This document shows, piece after piece, positions 54,893 through 63,938 of a stretch of DNA of 64,000 bases. The notes beneath the pieces were generated by a model. It made no database searches. It saw only the letters and a list, made by a program, of their open reading frames with translations, and was not told the origin of the DNA. Location of the stretch: positions 5,778,062 through 5,842,061 of the forward strand of contig OX638379.1 in NCBI GenBank assembly GCA_951813605.1. Reading direction: 5' to 3'. The number at the start of each line of letters is the position of its first letter. The first letter of the stretch is position 1. The stretch comes from an uncultured Bryobacterales bacterium. Its GTDB lineage: Bacteria; Acidobacteriota; Terriglobia; Bryobacterales; UBA6623. Both the position numbers and the translations under genes were made by a program.

Positions 54893-55219
54893 CTGACCAG
54901 TATCGGACACATCCCTCATTGCGTCACATGGCGCTGCGAGGGATATCGCGAGTGATCGCACCAGTGTGTGCGGGTTGGGGCCGAAGATCCAGTGCGGCGC
55001 AAAGCACAAACCCATCCGTGCTCGCGGGCACAGCGCCTTCCGTCACGGGAGATTTCGATGACGCCCGCTGCGACCAGACCCGACTCCGAACCGAACAAGC
55101 GCCCCATCCGCCCGCCAAGGAGCGTACCCGAAGTGACCGCGAACACGTCTTCGGGCAGCAGACCGCTCTCGGCTGGCGGGCGGCCCGATGGCCGCGGATT
55201 CGCACGCTCTGACCTGCGA
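54893..55219. other. intergenic, no supported gene
   Basis: 327 bases between the HAD and HNH genes. A frame on the minus strand (AESGLLPEDVFAVTSGTLLGG) is open but matches no family I know and overlaps the HNH end. I do not call it. Confidence 0.4.
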
Positions 55220-55759
55220 TCAGAAGAAGAGGTATTTGCGCCAGGTCCGCTGCTGGTCACCGAGCTGCCGCATCAGGCTCCGACTCGTATGGAGGTTGAA
55301 AGGCTTGGGCAGTCGCCGGAGACTCATCGAGACTTCGTGCGGCAACCGATCGCCCTTGCGGTTGTTGCAACGCAGGCAGCAAGCTACCAAGTTTTCCCAA
55401 GTGTTGCTGCCGCCCCTTGAACGCGGGATGACATGATCCAGTGTCAGTTCCCCGGCCCCGAACTGCTCGTTGCAGTACTGGCAGGTGTGCTGGTCCCGGA
55501 TCAAGATGTTCTTGCGCGAAATCGCCCGCATCTGCCGCGGAATCCGCCGATACTCCAGCAAGCGAATCACGGACGGGACCGCGAGGCTCTGGGAAGGAGA
55601 ATGCACCCGCCCCTCGCCTGCTTCCTCCGTGGAGGCCACGCCCTTGAAGATCAGGATCAGCGCGCGGCGCACGGCGCACACGTGGATCGGCTCGTAACTG
55701 GCGTTGAGAACCAGAACGGGCTTTCGCAGAGGGTTGGGGTGACGGTGGTCCGCGATCAT
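55220..55759 (-). CDS. HNH endonuclease
   Basis: 179 aa. ATG 55759 follows a GGGGGAG ribosome site; the GTG at 55786 is an alternative. The HNH fold is IRDQHTCQYCNEQFGAGELTLDHVIPRSRGG, then NLVACCLRCNNRKGDRLPHE, with two CxxC zinc pairs and the catalytic His in LDHV. The N-terminal VLVLNASYEPIHVCAVRRALILIFKG is typical of a widely conserved stand-alone HNH subfamily with unknown target. No toxin-antidote or restriction partner is seen. Confidence 0.9.
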   Translation of the reverse strand: MIADHRHPNPLRKPVLVLNASYEPIHVCAVRRALILIFKGVASTEEAGEGRVHSPSQSLAVPSVIRLLEYRRIPRQMRAISRKNILIRDQHTCQYCNEQFGAGELTLDHVIPRSRGGSNTWENLVACCLRCNNRKGDRLPHEVSMSLRRLPKPFNLHTSRSLMRQLGDQQRTWRKYLFF

Positions 55760-55923
55760 CGCGCGCCTCCCCCGGAGGAGCCCCACACGGCCTGATTTGG
55801 CGAGCAGCCACTAAGCCCCCGGCGCAATTGACCAAGACAGGTGCCTAGTTGACCGTGCCGGCGCACGTGACGCGCGGCTACGAGCAAAGGGTTCGATCGC
55901 TTGGCCCCGTGATCTGGGAAAGC

Positions 55924-56282
55924 TCACCTCTTGCCGGACGCCCAAGTGTAGCCTGCAACCTCTTCCTTGGAGTCCCGACAATCTGGAGCCCAAGGAACCC
56001 GTCAAGCCGCTTTAGGCCGATCGACCGCCCGCACTCTTCACAAATACCAGATTCCCAGTCGTCGAGTCGAATCAGGGCATCACGGACGGATGCAAAGGTG
56101 TCTGACCGCTGGCACTTTGAGATGACAATGGGGCTCTCGTATAGTACACGGCTGTCGCCGTCCCCGCAATTCCTGGGAGCGAGGTCCCAACGCCCGCATT
56201 CGGTCGTCGCAACCCGCGCACTCAACTCCTCTCGGCCGGCTTGGAGGCACCTAGCAAGCGCACTGTGGCGCCACGCTGGCAT
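55924..56282 (-). pseudogene. frameshifted DksA/TraR-type zinc-finger protein
   Basis: A frame on the minus strand reads ELSARVATTECGR ... DALIRLDDWESGICEECGRSIGLKRLDG, the start of a DksA/TraR C4 zinc finger. After GRSIGLKRLDG the frame is wrong. Adding one G near 55998-56000 restores VPWAPDCRDSKEEVAGYTW and a stop at 55924. In the restored text only one Cys of the second pair remains (C-R-D-S), so the zinc site would be incomplete. Either a decayed gene or a sequencing slip plus a divergent copy. DksA binds RNA polymerase. Confidence 0.6.
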
Positions 56283-56625
56283 CGACCCTTCGGCCTAGCC
56301 ACGCCGCCACTGCCGACAACAGCGGCATCGAGGAGAAGCGAATGCGGAATCCGTGGCGCGGGCAGCGCATCTGTCAGTACCAGCCCTTTCCTTCTGCACC
56401 CCTTATTCCTGCCAGGGTGAATGGAAAGCACCCTTCTGGGGACCGCAATGCGACATGCTTCGAAATCGGCATTCCTGTGTTCGAGTAGGCCGTCGCTGGG
56501 GAATTCCTCGACTTCGGCCGATGCATTCGGCGTCGGTCTGGAGATGCAAGCCCCGATGGCAGGCGATCAGGCCAGGCCTCGGAGAATCAGTCTGGGCGCT
56601 CGAGTTCGTGCGATAAACTCAAAAC
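56283..56625. other. intergenic upstream of leuC
   Basis: No gene seen in 343 bases. TAAACT at 56614-56619 ends 6 nt before the leuC GTG, so there is no room for a leader peptide or riboswitch in the message. Confidence 0.45.
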
Positions 56626-58014
56626 GTGGCTCAAGCTCGCACGCTGTACGACAAGGTTTGGGACTCGCACGTCGTGACGAACGAGGCCGGCGCACCCGCC
56701 GTGCTCTACATCGACCTGCACCTCGTGCACGAGGTGACGTCGCCGCAAGCCTTCCAAGGCCTCCGCGACCGAAGCCTAGCGGTGCGGCGTCCGGATCGCA
56801 CTATGGCCACGATGGACCATAGCATCCCGACGCGCGACCAAACGCTTCCCATCTTGGATCCTATCGCCGCCAAGCAGGTCCAGCAACTGCGGATCAATTG
56901 CAAGGAATTCGGTGTGCCACTTGCCGACGTAGGTGACGAGTCACAGGGTATCGTCCATGTAATAGGCCCCGAACTCGGTCTGACCCGGCCTGGCATCACC
57001 GTTGTCTGCGGGGACAGCCACACCTCGACGCACGGCGCTTTCGGAGCGCTGGCATTCGGAATCGGCACGACCGAGGTTGAGCACGTTCTGGCCACGCAGT
57101 GCCTGCTCCAGAATAGGTCCAAGACGTGTGAGGTGCGCTTCAGCGGCCTGCCTCCGGCTGGAATCGTGGCCAAGGACCTGATTCTGGCCCTGATCGCCGA
57201 AATCGGTGTGGGTGGCGGCACCGGATATGTCCTCGAGTACACGGGCGAGGCCATCCGGTCGCTCTCCATGGAAGGCCGGATGACAGTCTGCAACATGTCA
57301 ATCGAAGGCGGCGCTCGGGCCGGAATGATCGCCCCGGACGACACGACCTACGGGTACTTGGCGGACAAGCCCACTTCGCCAAGAGGTGCGGCATGGGAGG
57401 CGGCCGTGAATCGTTGGCGTCAGTTGCCGTCGGACGAAGGAGCCGCGTATGACCGCACGGTGACAGTTGGCGCCTCGAACCTGGAGCCCATGATCACCTG
57501 GGGCACGAATCCGGGGATGGGCGTGCGGGTCAGTGAACCGGTCCCGCGGCCCAACGGCAACACAGCAGTTCGAAAGGCTCTTGAGTACATGCAGCTCGAA
57601 CCAGGCAAGCCGTTGGTCGGCCAGCCGGTGGATGTCGTGTTTATCGGAAGCTGCACGAATTCGCGCATCACCGACTTGCGGCAGGCGGCCGGACTGCTCG
57701 AGGGGCGCAAGGTGAATCCTCGGGTCCGGATGCTGGTCGTTCCGGGTTCGGAAAGAGTCAGGGCCCAGGCCGAGGCCGAGGGGCTTTCGGACGTTTTCCG
57801 CAGTGCCGGTGCCGATTGGCGGGAAGCTGGGTGCAGCATGTGCATCGCCATGAACGGCGACCAGCTTGACAGCGGCCAGTACTGTGTCTCGACTAGCAAC
57901 CGCAACTTCGAAGGTCGACAAGGCAAGGGTGGAAGGACCTTTCTAGCCAGCCCGCTGACCGCAGCGGCCTCGGCGATCGAGGGCGCGGTTGCGGACCCGC
58001 GTCTCTATTTGTAA
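56626..58014 (+). CDS. leuC: 3-isopropylmalate dehydratase large subunit
   Basis: LeuC, 462 aa, isomerises 2- to 3-isopropylmalate with LeuD in leucine synthesis. It binds a 4Fe-4S cluster through Cys in FIGSCTNSRITDLR near 346 and GCSMCIAMNGDQL near 405. YDKVWDSHVV, IDLHLVHEVTSPQAF and VCGDSHTSTHGAFGALAFGIGTTEVEHVLATQ are family blocks. It starts on GTG. leuD lies 28 nt downstream; leuA and leuB are not in the window. Confidence 0.96.
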   Translation: MAQARTLYDKVWDSHVVTNEAGAPAVLYIDLHLVHEVTSPQAFQGLRDRSLAVRRPDRTMATMDHSIPTRDQTLPILDPIAAKQVQQLRINCKEFGVPLADVGDESQGIVHVIGPELGLTRPGITVVCGDSHTSTHGAFGALAFGIGTTEVEHVLATQCLLQNRSKTCEVRFSGLPPAGIVAKDLILALIAEIGVGGGTGYVLEYTGEAIRSLSMEGRMTVCNMSIEGGARAGMIAPDDTTYGYLADKPTSPRGAAWEAAVNRWRQLPSDEGAAYDRTVTVGASNLEPMITWGTNPGMGVRVSEPVPRPNGNTAVRKALEYMQLEPGKPLVGQPVDVVFIGSCTNSRITDLRQAAGLLEGRKVNPRVRMLVVPGSERVRAQAEAEGLSDVFRSAGADWREAGCSMCIAMNGDQLDSGQYCVSTSNRNFEGRQGKGGRTFLASPLTAAASAIEGAVADPRLYL

Positions 58015-58042
58015 GTGGCGAATTAGGAAGGGAATCGAAGCC

Positions 58043-58651
58043 ATGCAAGCTGTGACTGCATTCCGCGGGAAGGTCGTTCCGCTACCGATCAACGACATCG
58101 ACACCGATCAGATCATCCCTGCGCGCTTCCTAAAGACCATCGAAAAGCTCGGACTGGGGGACAACCTTTTCAACGACTGGCGATTCCGAGCGGACGGCCA
58201 CCCCAACCCGGGCTTCGTGCTGAACCAACCCCGCGCCGAAGCAGGCAGCATCTTGCTAGCGGGAGATAACTTCGGCTGCGGCAGTTCGAGAGAGCACGCG
58301 CCGTGGGCACTGCTGGGCTACGGATTCCGCGCTGTCATCAGCACTTCCTTTGCCGACATCTTCCGTAACAACAGCCTCAAGAACGGCTTGCTGCCGATCA
58401 TAGTGGGCCAGGAGACGCTCGCGGAACTATTCGACGCTGCGAACGCGGACGAAAGTCTCGAAGTAACCGTTGACTTGGCGAGCCAGACTCTGGAACTTCC
58501 GAGCGGCAGGACCGTGTCATTCCCAGTGGACGGTTTCTCCAAGCAGTGCCTGCTCGAGGGCGGTGACCAGCTCAGCTACATCCAGCAGCGGATGGACTCT
58601 ATCATCGCCTACGAGCAGACGTCGCAGAACACCGTAGACACGCTGGTTTGA
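58043..58651 (+). CDS. leuD: 3-isopropylmalate dehydratase small subunit
   Basis: LeuD, 202 aa, is the swivel domain that completes the active site with LeuC. Motifs: INDIDTDQIIPARFLKTIEKLGLGDNLF, ILLAGDNFGCGSSREHAPWAL and GFRAVISTSFADIFRNNSLKNGLLPI. AGGAAGGG lies 14 nt before the ATG. The length is standard. Confidence 0.96.
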   Translation: MQAVTAFRGKVVPLPINDIDTDQIIPARFLKTIEKLGLGDNLFNDWRFRADGHPNPGFVLNQPRAEAGSILLAGDNFGCGSSREHAPWALLGYGFRAVISTSFADIFRNNSLKNGLLPIIVGQETLAELFDAANADESLEVTVDLASQTLELPSGRTVSFPVDGFSKQCLLEGGDQLSYIQQRMDSIIAYEQTSQNTVDTLV

Positions 58652-58690
58652 TTCGAATCCTCCGCAAGCGGCGGAAAGAAAGTTTGCGAC

Positions 58691-59470
58691 TCACGCCGGT
58701 CGGCGAGCACCGCGAAACAGCCAGACACCGAGCACAGCCAAACCGACAGCCACGGCCTGGGTGGTACTGACCACACCGCCGATCAGCAGGGTGCGGGCGC
58801 CTTCGTCGCGGAAGAACTCCACGAAGAACCGGAACGACGAATACAGCACGAGATAGGCACCCAGGATTGCCCCGGCTACATGCGGTCGCAGATAAAGCCA
58901 TAGCAAGACGAGGCCGATCAGAGCCGCGCCGGAGGCCTCGTACAGCTGGGTGGGATGCAGGGGCACATTCAAGGGAACGCCCGTGAAGCTGTGGGCCGCT
59001 GGATCCGTGAAGGTGACGGACCAAGCGAGCCGAGCCTCCCGCCCCCAGCAGCAGCCGGCCGCGAAGCACCCCAGCCGACCAATCGCATGCCCGAATGCCA
59101 ATCCCGGGACCATCAAGTCCGCGGTGGCGAGCCACGGCATCCGGTGGCGACGGGTGTAATAGTAAGCCACCGCGAGCGCCGTCAGCAGCCCGCCGTAGAA
59201 GACCCCCCCGGAACGGAGCGCTGAAAGGGAGAACAGCCGACTGAAATCTGCGGAGTAGTAGGTCCAGTTGTCGGCGATCAAGAACAGCTTAGCCCCCACG
59301 ATCGCGGATACGAGGAGCACTATCCCGAGATTTGTGACTCTGTCGGGATCCATGCCGGAGCGCCGTGCCAAGCGGGCCGACAGAGAGATTCCGACAAGAA
59401 AGCCCAAGGCTATGAGCACACCGTAGGTGGGCAGGGAGAAGGAGCCAAGCTCCAGAAGTCTTGGGAACAT
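58691..59470 (-). CDS. lgt: prolipoprotein diacylglyceryl transferase
   Basis: Lgt, 259 aa, adds diacylglycerol to the lipobox Cys in the inner membrane. Seven helices are visible. The signature is HAIGRLGCFAAGCCWGREA near 140, with the conserved Arg, and RSGGVFYGGLL near 85. TQLYEASGAALIGLVLLWLY follows. It is preceded upstream, 15 nt away on the same strand, by lspA, the next enzyme of the lipoprotein pathway. Confidence 0.95.
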   Translation of the reverse strand: MFPRLLELGSFSLPTYGVLIALGFLVGISLSARLARRSGMDPDRVTNLGIVLLVSAIVGAKLFLIADNWTYYSADFSRLFSLSALRSGGVFYGGLLTALAVAYYYTRRHRMPWLATADLMVPGLAFGHAIGRLGCFAAGCCWGREARLAWSVTFTDPAAHSFTGVPLNVPLHPTQLYEASGAALIGLVLLWLYLRPHVAGAILGAYLVLYSSFRFFVEFFRDEGARTLLIGGVVSTTQAVAVGLAVLGVWLFRGARRPA

Positions 59471-59485
59471 GCCGAAGTGCCGGTC

Positions 59486-59986
59486 CTACGCCGGTCTCGC
59501 AGCCTCTTCGGCGGAGTGGTGACCGCGCATCGACTCCAGAATCAGCAACCCGGCACCGATCGTAATCGCGCTGTCGGCGACATTAAAGGCCGGCCAATGG
59601 TATGAAGACACGTAAAAGTCGAGGAAATCGGTGACGTAGCCGTGCAGCAGGCGGTCATATAGATTGCCCGCAGCACCCCCGAGAACAAGCGCCAGCGCAA
59701 CGCGGCTCAGTCGCGCGGCTCCGCCAACCATCCGGAACATGGCCAACACGGCCAGGATAATGATTAGTTGCGCTGCCGGTAGGACCAACTCCCTGAACCA
59801 CGGCGCGGCGTCCGCGAAAAGGCTAAATGCCATGCCCGTGTTACGCGCATGAACGAAAGAGAAGAAGCCGTCAATCACTACTTTGGACCCGCCGTGGGGC
59901 AGCCAAGACGAGATTGCGCTCTTCGAGAGCTGGTCCAGCACGAAGACGAGCAATCCAAGCCCCGCAAGGGGCAGGTTCCCGCGCAT
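59486..59986 (-). CDS. lspA: lipoprotein signal peptidase II
   Basis: LspA, 166 aa from ATG 59986, cuts prolipoproteins after Lgt has acted. The two catalytic Asp are in GNLYDRLLHGYVTDFLDFY and FNVADSAITIGAGLLIL. Four membrane helices are visible, the first being LPLAGLGLLVFVLDQLSK. A longer start at 60040 adds a polar stretch unusual for the family. Confidence 0.95.
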   Translation of the reverse strand: MRGNLPLAGLGLLVFVLDQLSKSAISSWLPHGGSKVVIDGFFSFVHARNTGMAFSLFADAAPWFRELVLPAAQLIIILAVLAMFRMVGGAARLSRVALALVLGGAAGNLYDRLLHGYVTDFLDFYVSSYHWPAFNVADSAITIGAGLLILESMRGHHSAEEAARPA

Positions 59987-60221
59987 CAGCCAGGGGCAGC
60001 ACCCGCTGAGTCGCTTTGATGCCGGATCCTTGTTCCTCATCGGCGCGCGGGACGCTCTCTAAGAGATCAGTCTACATGAAGGTCCTGCGGACGGCCCCCG
60101 CCACCGCCTGTCGCCGGACTGCTCCATGGATGGCAACGTACACCGGGGAAAAGCTGGCGGGAGAGCCGGACCGATCTAGGGGCAGCAGGGGCCGTGCTAG
60201 GATGTGGACGGGGTAGGGTGG

Positions 60222-60554
60222 ATGCCGGATCTTGCTCAGATGTCTTGCGTGCCGTGCCGCGGCGGAGTCCCCCCTCTAGCAGGAGACGAATTGGCCCGTA
60301 TCTCGGCCCAAGTTGCGGATTGGAACGTCGTTGAGGGTCACCATCTAGAGCGACAGTTTGAGTTCCCGAACTTCCAGCAAGCTTTGGATTTCACGAACCA
60401 AGTCGGGGCCCTCGCGGAAGCCGAAGGGCACCATCCGGACATCTACCTCGCCTGGGGCAAGGTCGGCATCACGATCTGGACGCACAAGATTGACGGTCTG
60501 ACCGAGTCGGACTTCGTATTGGCAGCAAAAATCGACGGTTTGCACGCTTCCTGA
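60222..60554 (+). CDS. phhB: pterin-4a-carbinolamine dehydratase
   Basis: 110 aa from ATG 60222, after GGGTAGGG. The active-site motif is EAEGHHPDIYLAWGKVGITIWTHKIDGLTESDF, and GGVPPLAGDELARISAQV is the N-terminal block. It dehydrates the pterin made by aromatic amino-acid hydroxylases; also described as a widespread moonlighting protein. No hydroxylase is in the window. Confidence 0.94.
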   Translation: MPDLAQMSCVPCRGGVPPLAGDELARISAQVADWNVVEGHHLERQFEFPNFQQALDFTNQVGALAEAEGHHPDIYLAWGKVGITIWTHKIDGLTESDFVLAAKIDGLHAS

Positions 60555-60572
60555 CCATAGAGTGTGCCCGGG

Positions 60573-62186
60573 GTGCGGTTGCGCCCGTTTCGGCGCGCTG
60601 CAAACGGAATGATGAGAAACGTTCGCTCGGCCCTGATTCCTGTCGCGGTTGTCGCGGCATGCAGTCTGATCGGGGGGCTTTACGGGCTTCGAATCGGGAC
60701 GAATGGCAACCTCATTCAGATGGCTCCCCTGACTGGGCATGTCCATCATGCTTCCCAAGTGACCCGCCTGATCGAGCAGCGGTTCGCGGACCCCGTCGAC
60801 TGGGACAAAGCGATGTACGAGGGGGCCATCCCTGCCATGCTGGGGACACTGGACCCCCACTCGACGTTCCTCCGGCCCGAGGATTTCCTCAAGATGCGCG
60901 AGCGCGACCGGGGCAGCTATGCTGGCGTGGGGATCAATATTGTAAGTTTCGGCGGAAGGACGATCGTCGATTTCCCCTTCCCTAAGACACCAGCATTCGA
61001 AGCGGGCATCCTGCCGGGCGACGCGATCGAGATGGTAAACGGCGAGCAAGTCGCCGAGCTAGAACTCGACCAAGTCGCGAATCATATTAAGGGTCCGCCA
61101 GGCACCAATGTGACCTTGAGCATTTCAAGGGAAGGCTCCGACCATTGGATCGAACTCGACTTGGTCCGGAACGTGATTCCTCGTCCGACGATCCCCGTCC
61201 AGTTGCTCTTCGAGGACGGAACCGGCTACCTTCGCGTAAGCAGTTTCGGCGAGAAGACCGACCAAGAGCTGGAAGAGGCGCTACAGGGCCTGCTCTCCCG
61301 GGGCATGACTGGTTTGCTGCTCGACCTCCGTGAAAACAAGGGAGGGCTCCTGTCTGCCGGAGTCGAGGTGGCAAGCCGGTTCCTGGACAGGGGCGAGAGC
61401 GTCGTCTCTCACCACGGACGGGCATCGACGGTGCGCCAGTACCACTCCCAGACTCGGCAACCCGATCTCGACTATCCCGTCGTGGTGCTGGTCAACTGCA
61501 ATTCAGCTTCTGCATCGGAGATCGTGGCGGGCGCGCTTCAAGACCACGACCGGGCGCTGATCGCCGGCACGAATACGTTCGGAAAGGGGCTGGTCCAATC
61601 CGTCTTCGCCTTGCCGGAGTCAACAGGAATGGTACTGACAACCGCGCGCTACTACTCTCCGAGTGGCAGGCTCATCCAACGTCCCTATGACAGCCTTTCG
61701 GCCACAGAGTACTTCAACGAGCCCTGCGGCGAGCACTACCAGCCGCGACAAGGCACGGTGCGCCTCACGGACAACGGGCGCAAGGTGTACGAATTCGGGG
61801 GCATCGCACCCGACGTCCGAATCGAAGGGCCCCGTCCGAGTTACTTCCAGCGTCTGGTGAGGCAGCAGCGCGCGGTCGAGCGGTTCGTCGCTCGGGTCCG
61901 AGCGCGGGGCGAGACGATGCTCAGGGGCGAAGCGCCTTCGCCCGAACTGTTTGGACGCCTGCTGCAGTTCCTCGCCAAGCAGGGCATCTACAGAGCGGGC
62001 AGAATCAGCCCGGCGGACCGGCAATACCTGATGCGGACGCTCGCTCAGCACCTGCACACCTCCTACTTCGACTACGACGAAGGCTTGAAGATCCAGGCGA
62101 CGTACGATCCAGTCGTTCTCCAAGCCCGCTCACTGCTGGAGCAGGCCGCGCACCTGATGAACGGCAAATCGAGCGCGGTCTCGTAG
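60573..62186 (+). CDS. S41 family C-terminal processing peptidase
   Basis: A CtpA-type protease of about 537 aa; the exact start is open (GTG 60573 is 9 nt after TAGAGT; ATG 60609 is also possible). A signal anchor (LIPVAVVAACSLIGGLYG) is followed by a PDZ domain (GGRTIVDFPFPKTPAFEAGILPGDAIEMVNG) near 115-190 and the peptidase domain: DLRENKGGLLSAGVEVA, VNCNSASASEIVAGAL (nucleophile Ser in SASASE), NTFGKGLVQS (Lys). It degrades or trims proteins in the periplasm. It converges with the MBL gene, stops 18 nt apart. Confidence 0.93.
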   Translation: MRLRPFRRAANGMMRNVRSALIPVAVVAACSLIGGLYGLRIGTNGNLIQMAPLTGHVHHASQVTRLIEQRFADPVDWDKAMYEGAIPAMLGTLDPHSTFLRPEDFLKMRERDRGSYAGVGINIVSFGGRTIVDFPFPKTPAFEAGILPGDAIEMVNGEQVAELELDQVANHIKGPPGTNVTLSISREGSDHWIELDLVRNVIPRPTIPVQLLFEDGTGYLRVSSFGEKTDQELEEALQGLLSRGMTGLLLDLRENKGGLLSAGVEVASRFLDRGESVVSHHGRASTVRQYHSQTRQPDLDYPVVVLVNCNSASASEIVAGALQDHDRALIAGTNTFGKGLVQSVFALPESTGMVLTTARYYSPSGRLIQRPYDSLSATEYFNEPCGEHYQPRQGTVRLTDNGRKVYEFGGIAPDVRIEGPRPSYFQRLVRQQRAVERFVARVRARGETMLRGEAPSPELFGRLLQFLAKQGIYRAGRISPADRQYLMRTLAQHLHTSYFDYDEGLKIQATYDPVVLQARSLLEQAAHLMNGKSSAVS

Positions 62187-62204
62187 GAGACACGGAGCGC
62201 ATCC

Positions 62205-63224
62205 TCAGCGCGGGGTGTAATCCTTGCTGAACCCGAGCCGCGAATTGGTGACCGTGAAGCGGCCATCCGGCTCGACCGTTGCCCGGATCCAATGCGCGTC
62301 ACAGCCCTCGGTCTCCCCGAGGTTCGCGATAAACTCTGCGCTGGGATTGTGCTCGGGACCGCTTTGGACAGCTCGATGGACCTGCCACAAGTCCTGCAGG
62401 GACGCACTGTTAGCAAGCGCTTGGTAGGTAGCAGGGCTGCCGCCCTTCCGCGGACCGTTGTTCATCACGGCGACAAGGGGCCGAATGCTCTCGATATGCG
62501 CAGGAGCACCCGAGGTGTGCATCCCGTGATGCGTTACCTGATACAGGTCGATCTCTCCAAACAGATTGGCAGGGCAGGCGGTTTCGATCTCGTAGTTCCA
62601 ACTAAGATCCCCAAGATCCAGGAATTCGAACTGCCCCACTCGGATCAGGAATCCGACGCTCTTGCCGTTCTCGCCCTTGTCCTCCGGCCTTGAAACGGCG
62701 TCGCGGCAGGCAGGGTTCGGCCCCTGTTCGACTAGCGGGCTATCCAGGAAGCGACTTCGCGCCGCGACGAACAGGAAGTCCGTGTTCTTGAGAGGGAGTC
62801 GATCACCCGGCCTTACTTGCATGCGACGATCCCCGGCCGCTTCTACGTAGCTCGCCCAGAGTGCGTCGGCGCGTTCGTTCCAGCCCACTTCCACGCTGTC
62901 TCCGTGATCTACGAACCTGTGAATCGGGATCATCGACGCCAAGGCAGCAACCCCTCCGACATGGTCCCTGTGAAAGTGGGAGACGATGAAATAGTCCAAT
63001 TCGGTCTTTCCGATCTCTTGCTCGAGGACCCGCACGATCCGCAAGGGATCGCGGTCGTCAAGACCAGGCCAGCCTGCATCCATCAGCACGGTCTCCCCGT
63101 CTGGGGTGACGATCAGCGTCGCCGCTCCGCCCTCCACGTCGATCCAATAAATCTCAAGCGCCTCGCCAAACAGCAAAGGGCAAGCGAGCAAGACCAAGAG
63201 AACCGCGGGCAGGCGAAGCATCAT
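62205..63224 (-). CDS. exported MBL-fold metallo-hydrolase (ComEC-like domain)
   Basis: 339 aa from ATG 63224, with signal peptide (LRLPAVLLVLLACPLLFGEA). The metal site is FIVSHFHRDHVGGVAAL (HxHxDH), with VEGGAATLIVTPDGETVLMDAG at the start and FLDLGDLSW (metal Asp), YQVTHHGMHTSGAP (His) later. It resembles the C-terminal beta-lactamase domain of ComEC, but as a free exported protein. Substrate unknown. TATGAT ends 9 nt upstream of the start. Confidence 0.88.
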   Translation of the reverse strand: MMLRLPAVLLVLLACPLLFGEALEIYWIDVEGGAATLIVTPDGETVLMDAGWPGLDDRDPLRIVRVLEQEIGKTELDYFIVSHFHRDHVGGVAALASMIPIHRFVDHGDSVEVGWNERADALWASYVEAAGDRRMQVRPGDRLPLKNTDFLFVAARSRFLDSPLVEQGPNPACRDAVSRPEDKGENGKSVGFLIRVGQFEFLDLGDLSWNYEIETACPANLFGEIDLYQVTHHGMHTSGAPAHIESIRPLVAVMNNGPRKGGSPATYQALANSASLQDLWQVHRAVQSGPEHNPSAEFIANLGETEGCDAHWIRATVEPDGRFTVTNSRLGFSKDYTPR

Positions 63225-63938
63225 GACTCCCATATCATAGACAGCGGCCAGATGGTTCAATCTCCGCTAGCCAGTTAGAAAGTGCTCCAAGAATCCAGCG
63301 CTAGACCCCCGCAAGCCAGATAGCGGGCCGCAAGGGCGGGATCGGCGAGCGCGCCCTCCTGGCTCGGGCACCGTCGGCTCTTGGCCGCTGGATCTACGCG
63401 AGAACTGAATCCAGCAAGGAAGGATCCCCGAACTGAGCCAAGGCCCAGACCGCCCCGTGGCCTTCTGGAGACGGCCAACGTGCTAGCTGCGGCCCACGGA
63501 TTCGGCCGTATCCGAGACACCTAGGCCCGACGCGTCTTCACCGCATGCGCATCCGGCAGTCTCGGCCCCGCCAAGAACCCCCTGCCACGTTGTGCAGGCT
63601 CTCGGACGCCCTGCGTAAGAGCCGCGGCACAGCATCCCGCGATCTCGGACGGCTTCCCACCGAACCGGGTTCGAAAGGCCGGATCGCAGCGGTGCGCTTC
63701 AAGATCGGGACAACCCAGGTCTTTTTCGTTGCCCAAAGAGCAGTCTGCTGCCTTCTTGTTCCAGCGCTTCGGATGCTTGCCGTTCAAATTCGGCGATTAT
63801 TGAGCCCGCGAGGGCACGGACGCGGGTGCCGATGAATGCGTCGCTGGAGAAATTGACGCCCGTCAAGCACACTCTATGGGCCAAGTGATACAGGCATTCG
63901 AAATGCGGTAAGCTAAGAATCGAAGTAGGGGGACTTGC
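63225..63938. other. intergenic, no gene seen
   Basis: 714 bases with short overlapping frames on both strands, none with a family match or a ribosome site. AGGGGGA at 63926-63932 serves the next gene. Confidence 0.45.

Noticed and set aside
54916..55260. 114-aa minus-strand frame between HAD and HNH genes
   Set aside because: Reads partly sensible (ESGLLPEDVFAVTSGTLLGG) but overlaps the HNH gene and shows no motif or ribosome site.
56283..56625. Leucine leader peptide or T-box upstream of leuC
   Set aside because: No Leu-codon run and the -10 box lies 6 nt before the start, leaving no leader.
63521..63787. 88-aa minus-strand frame near the window end
   Set aside because: No motif, overlaps an equally long frame on the other strand.
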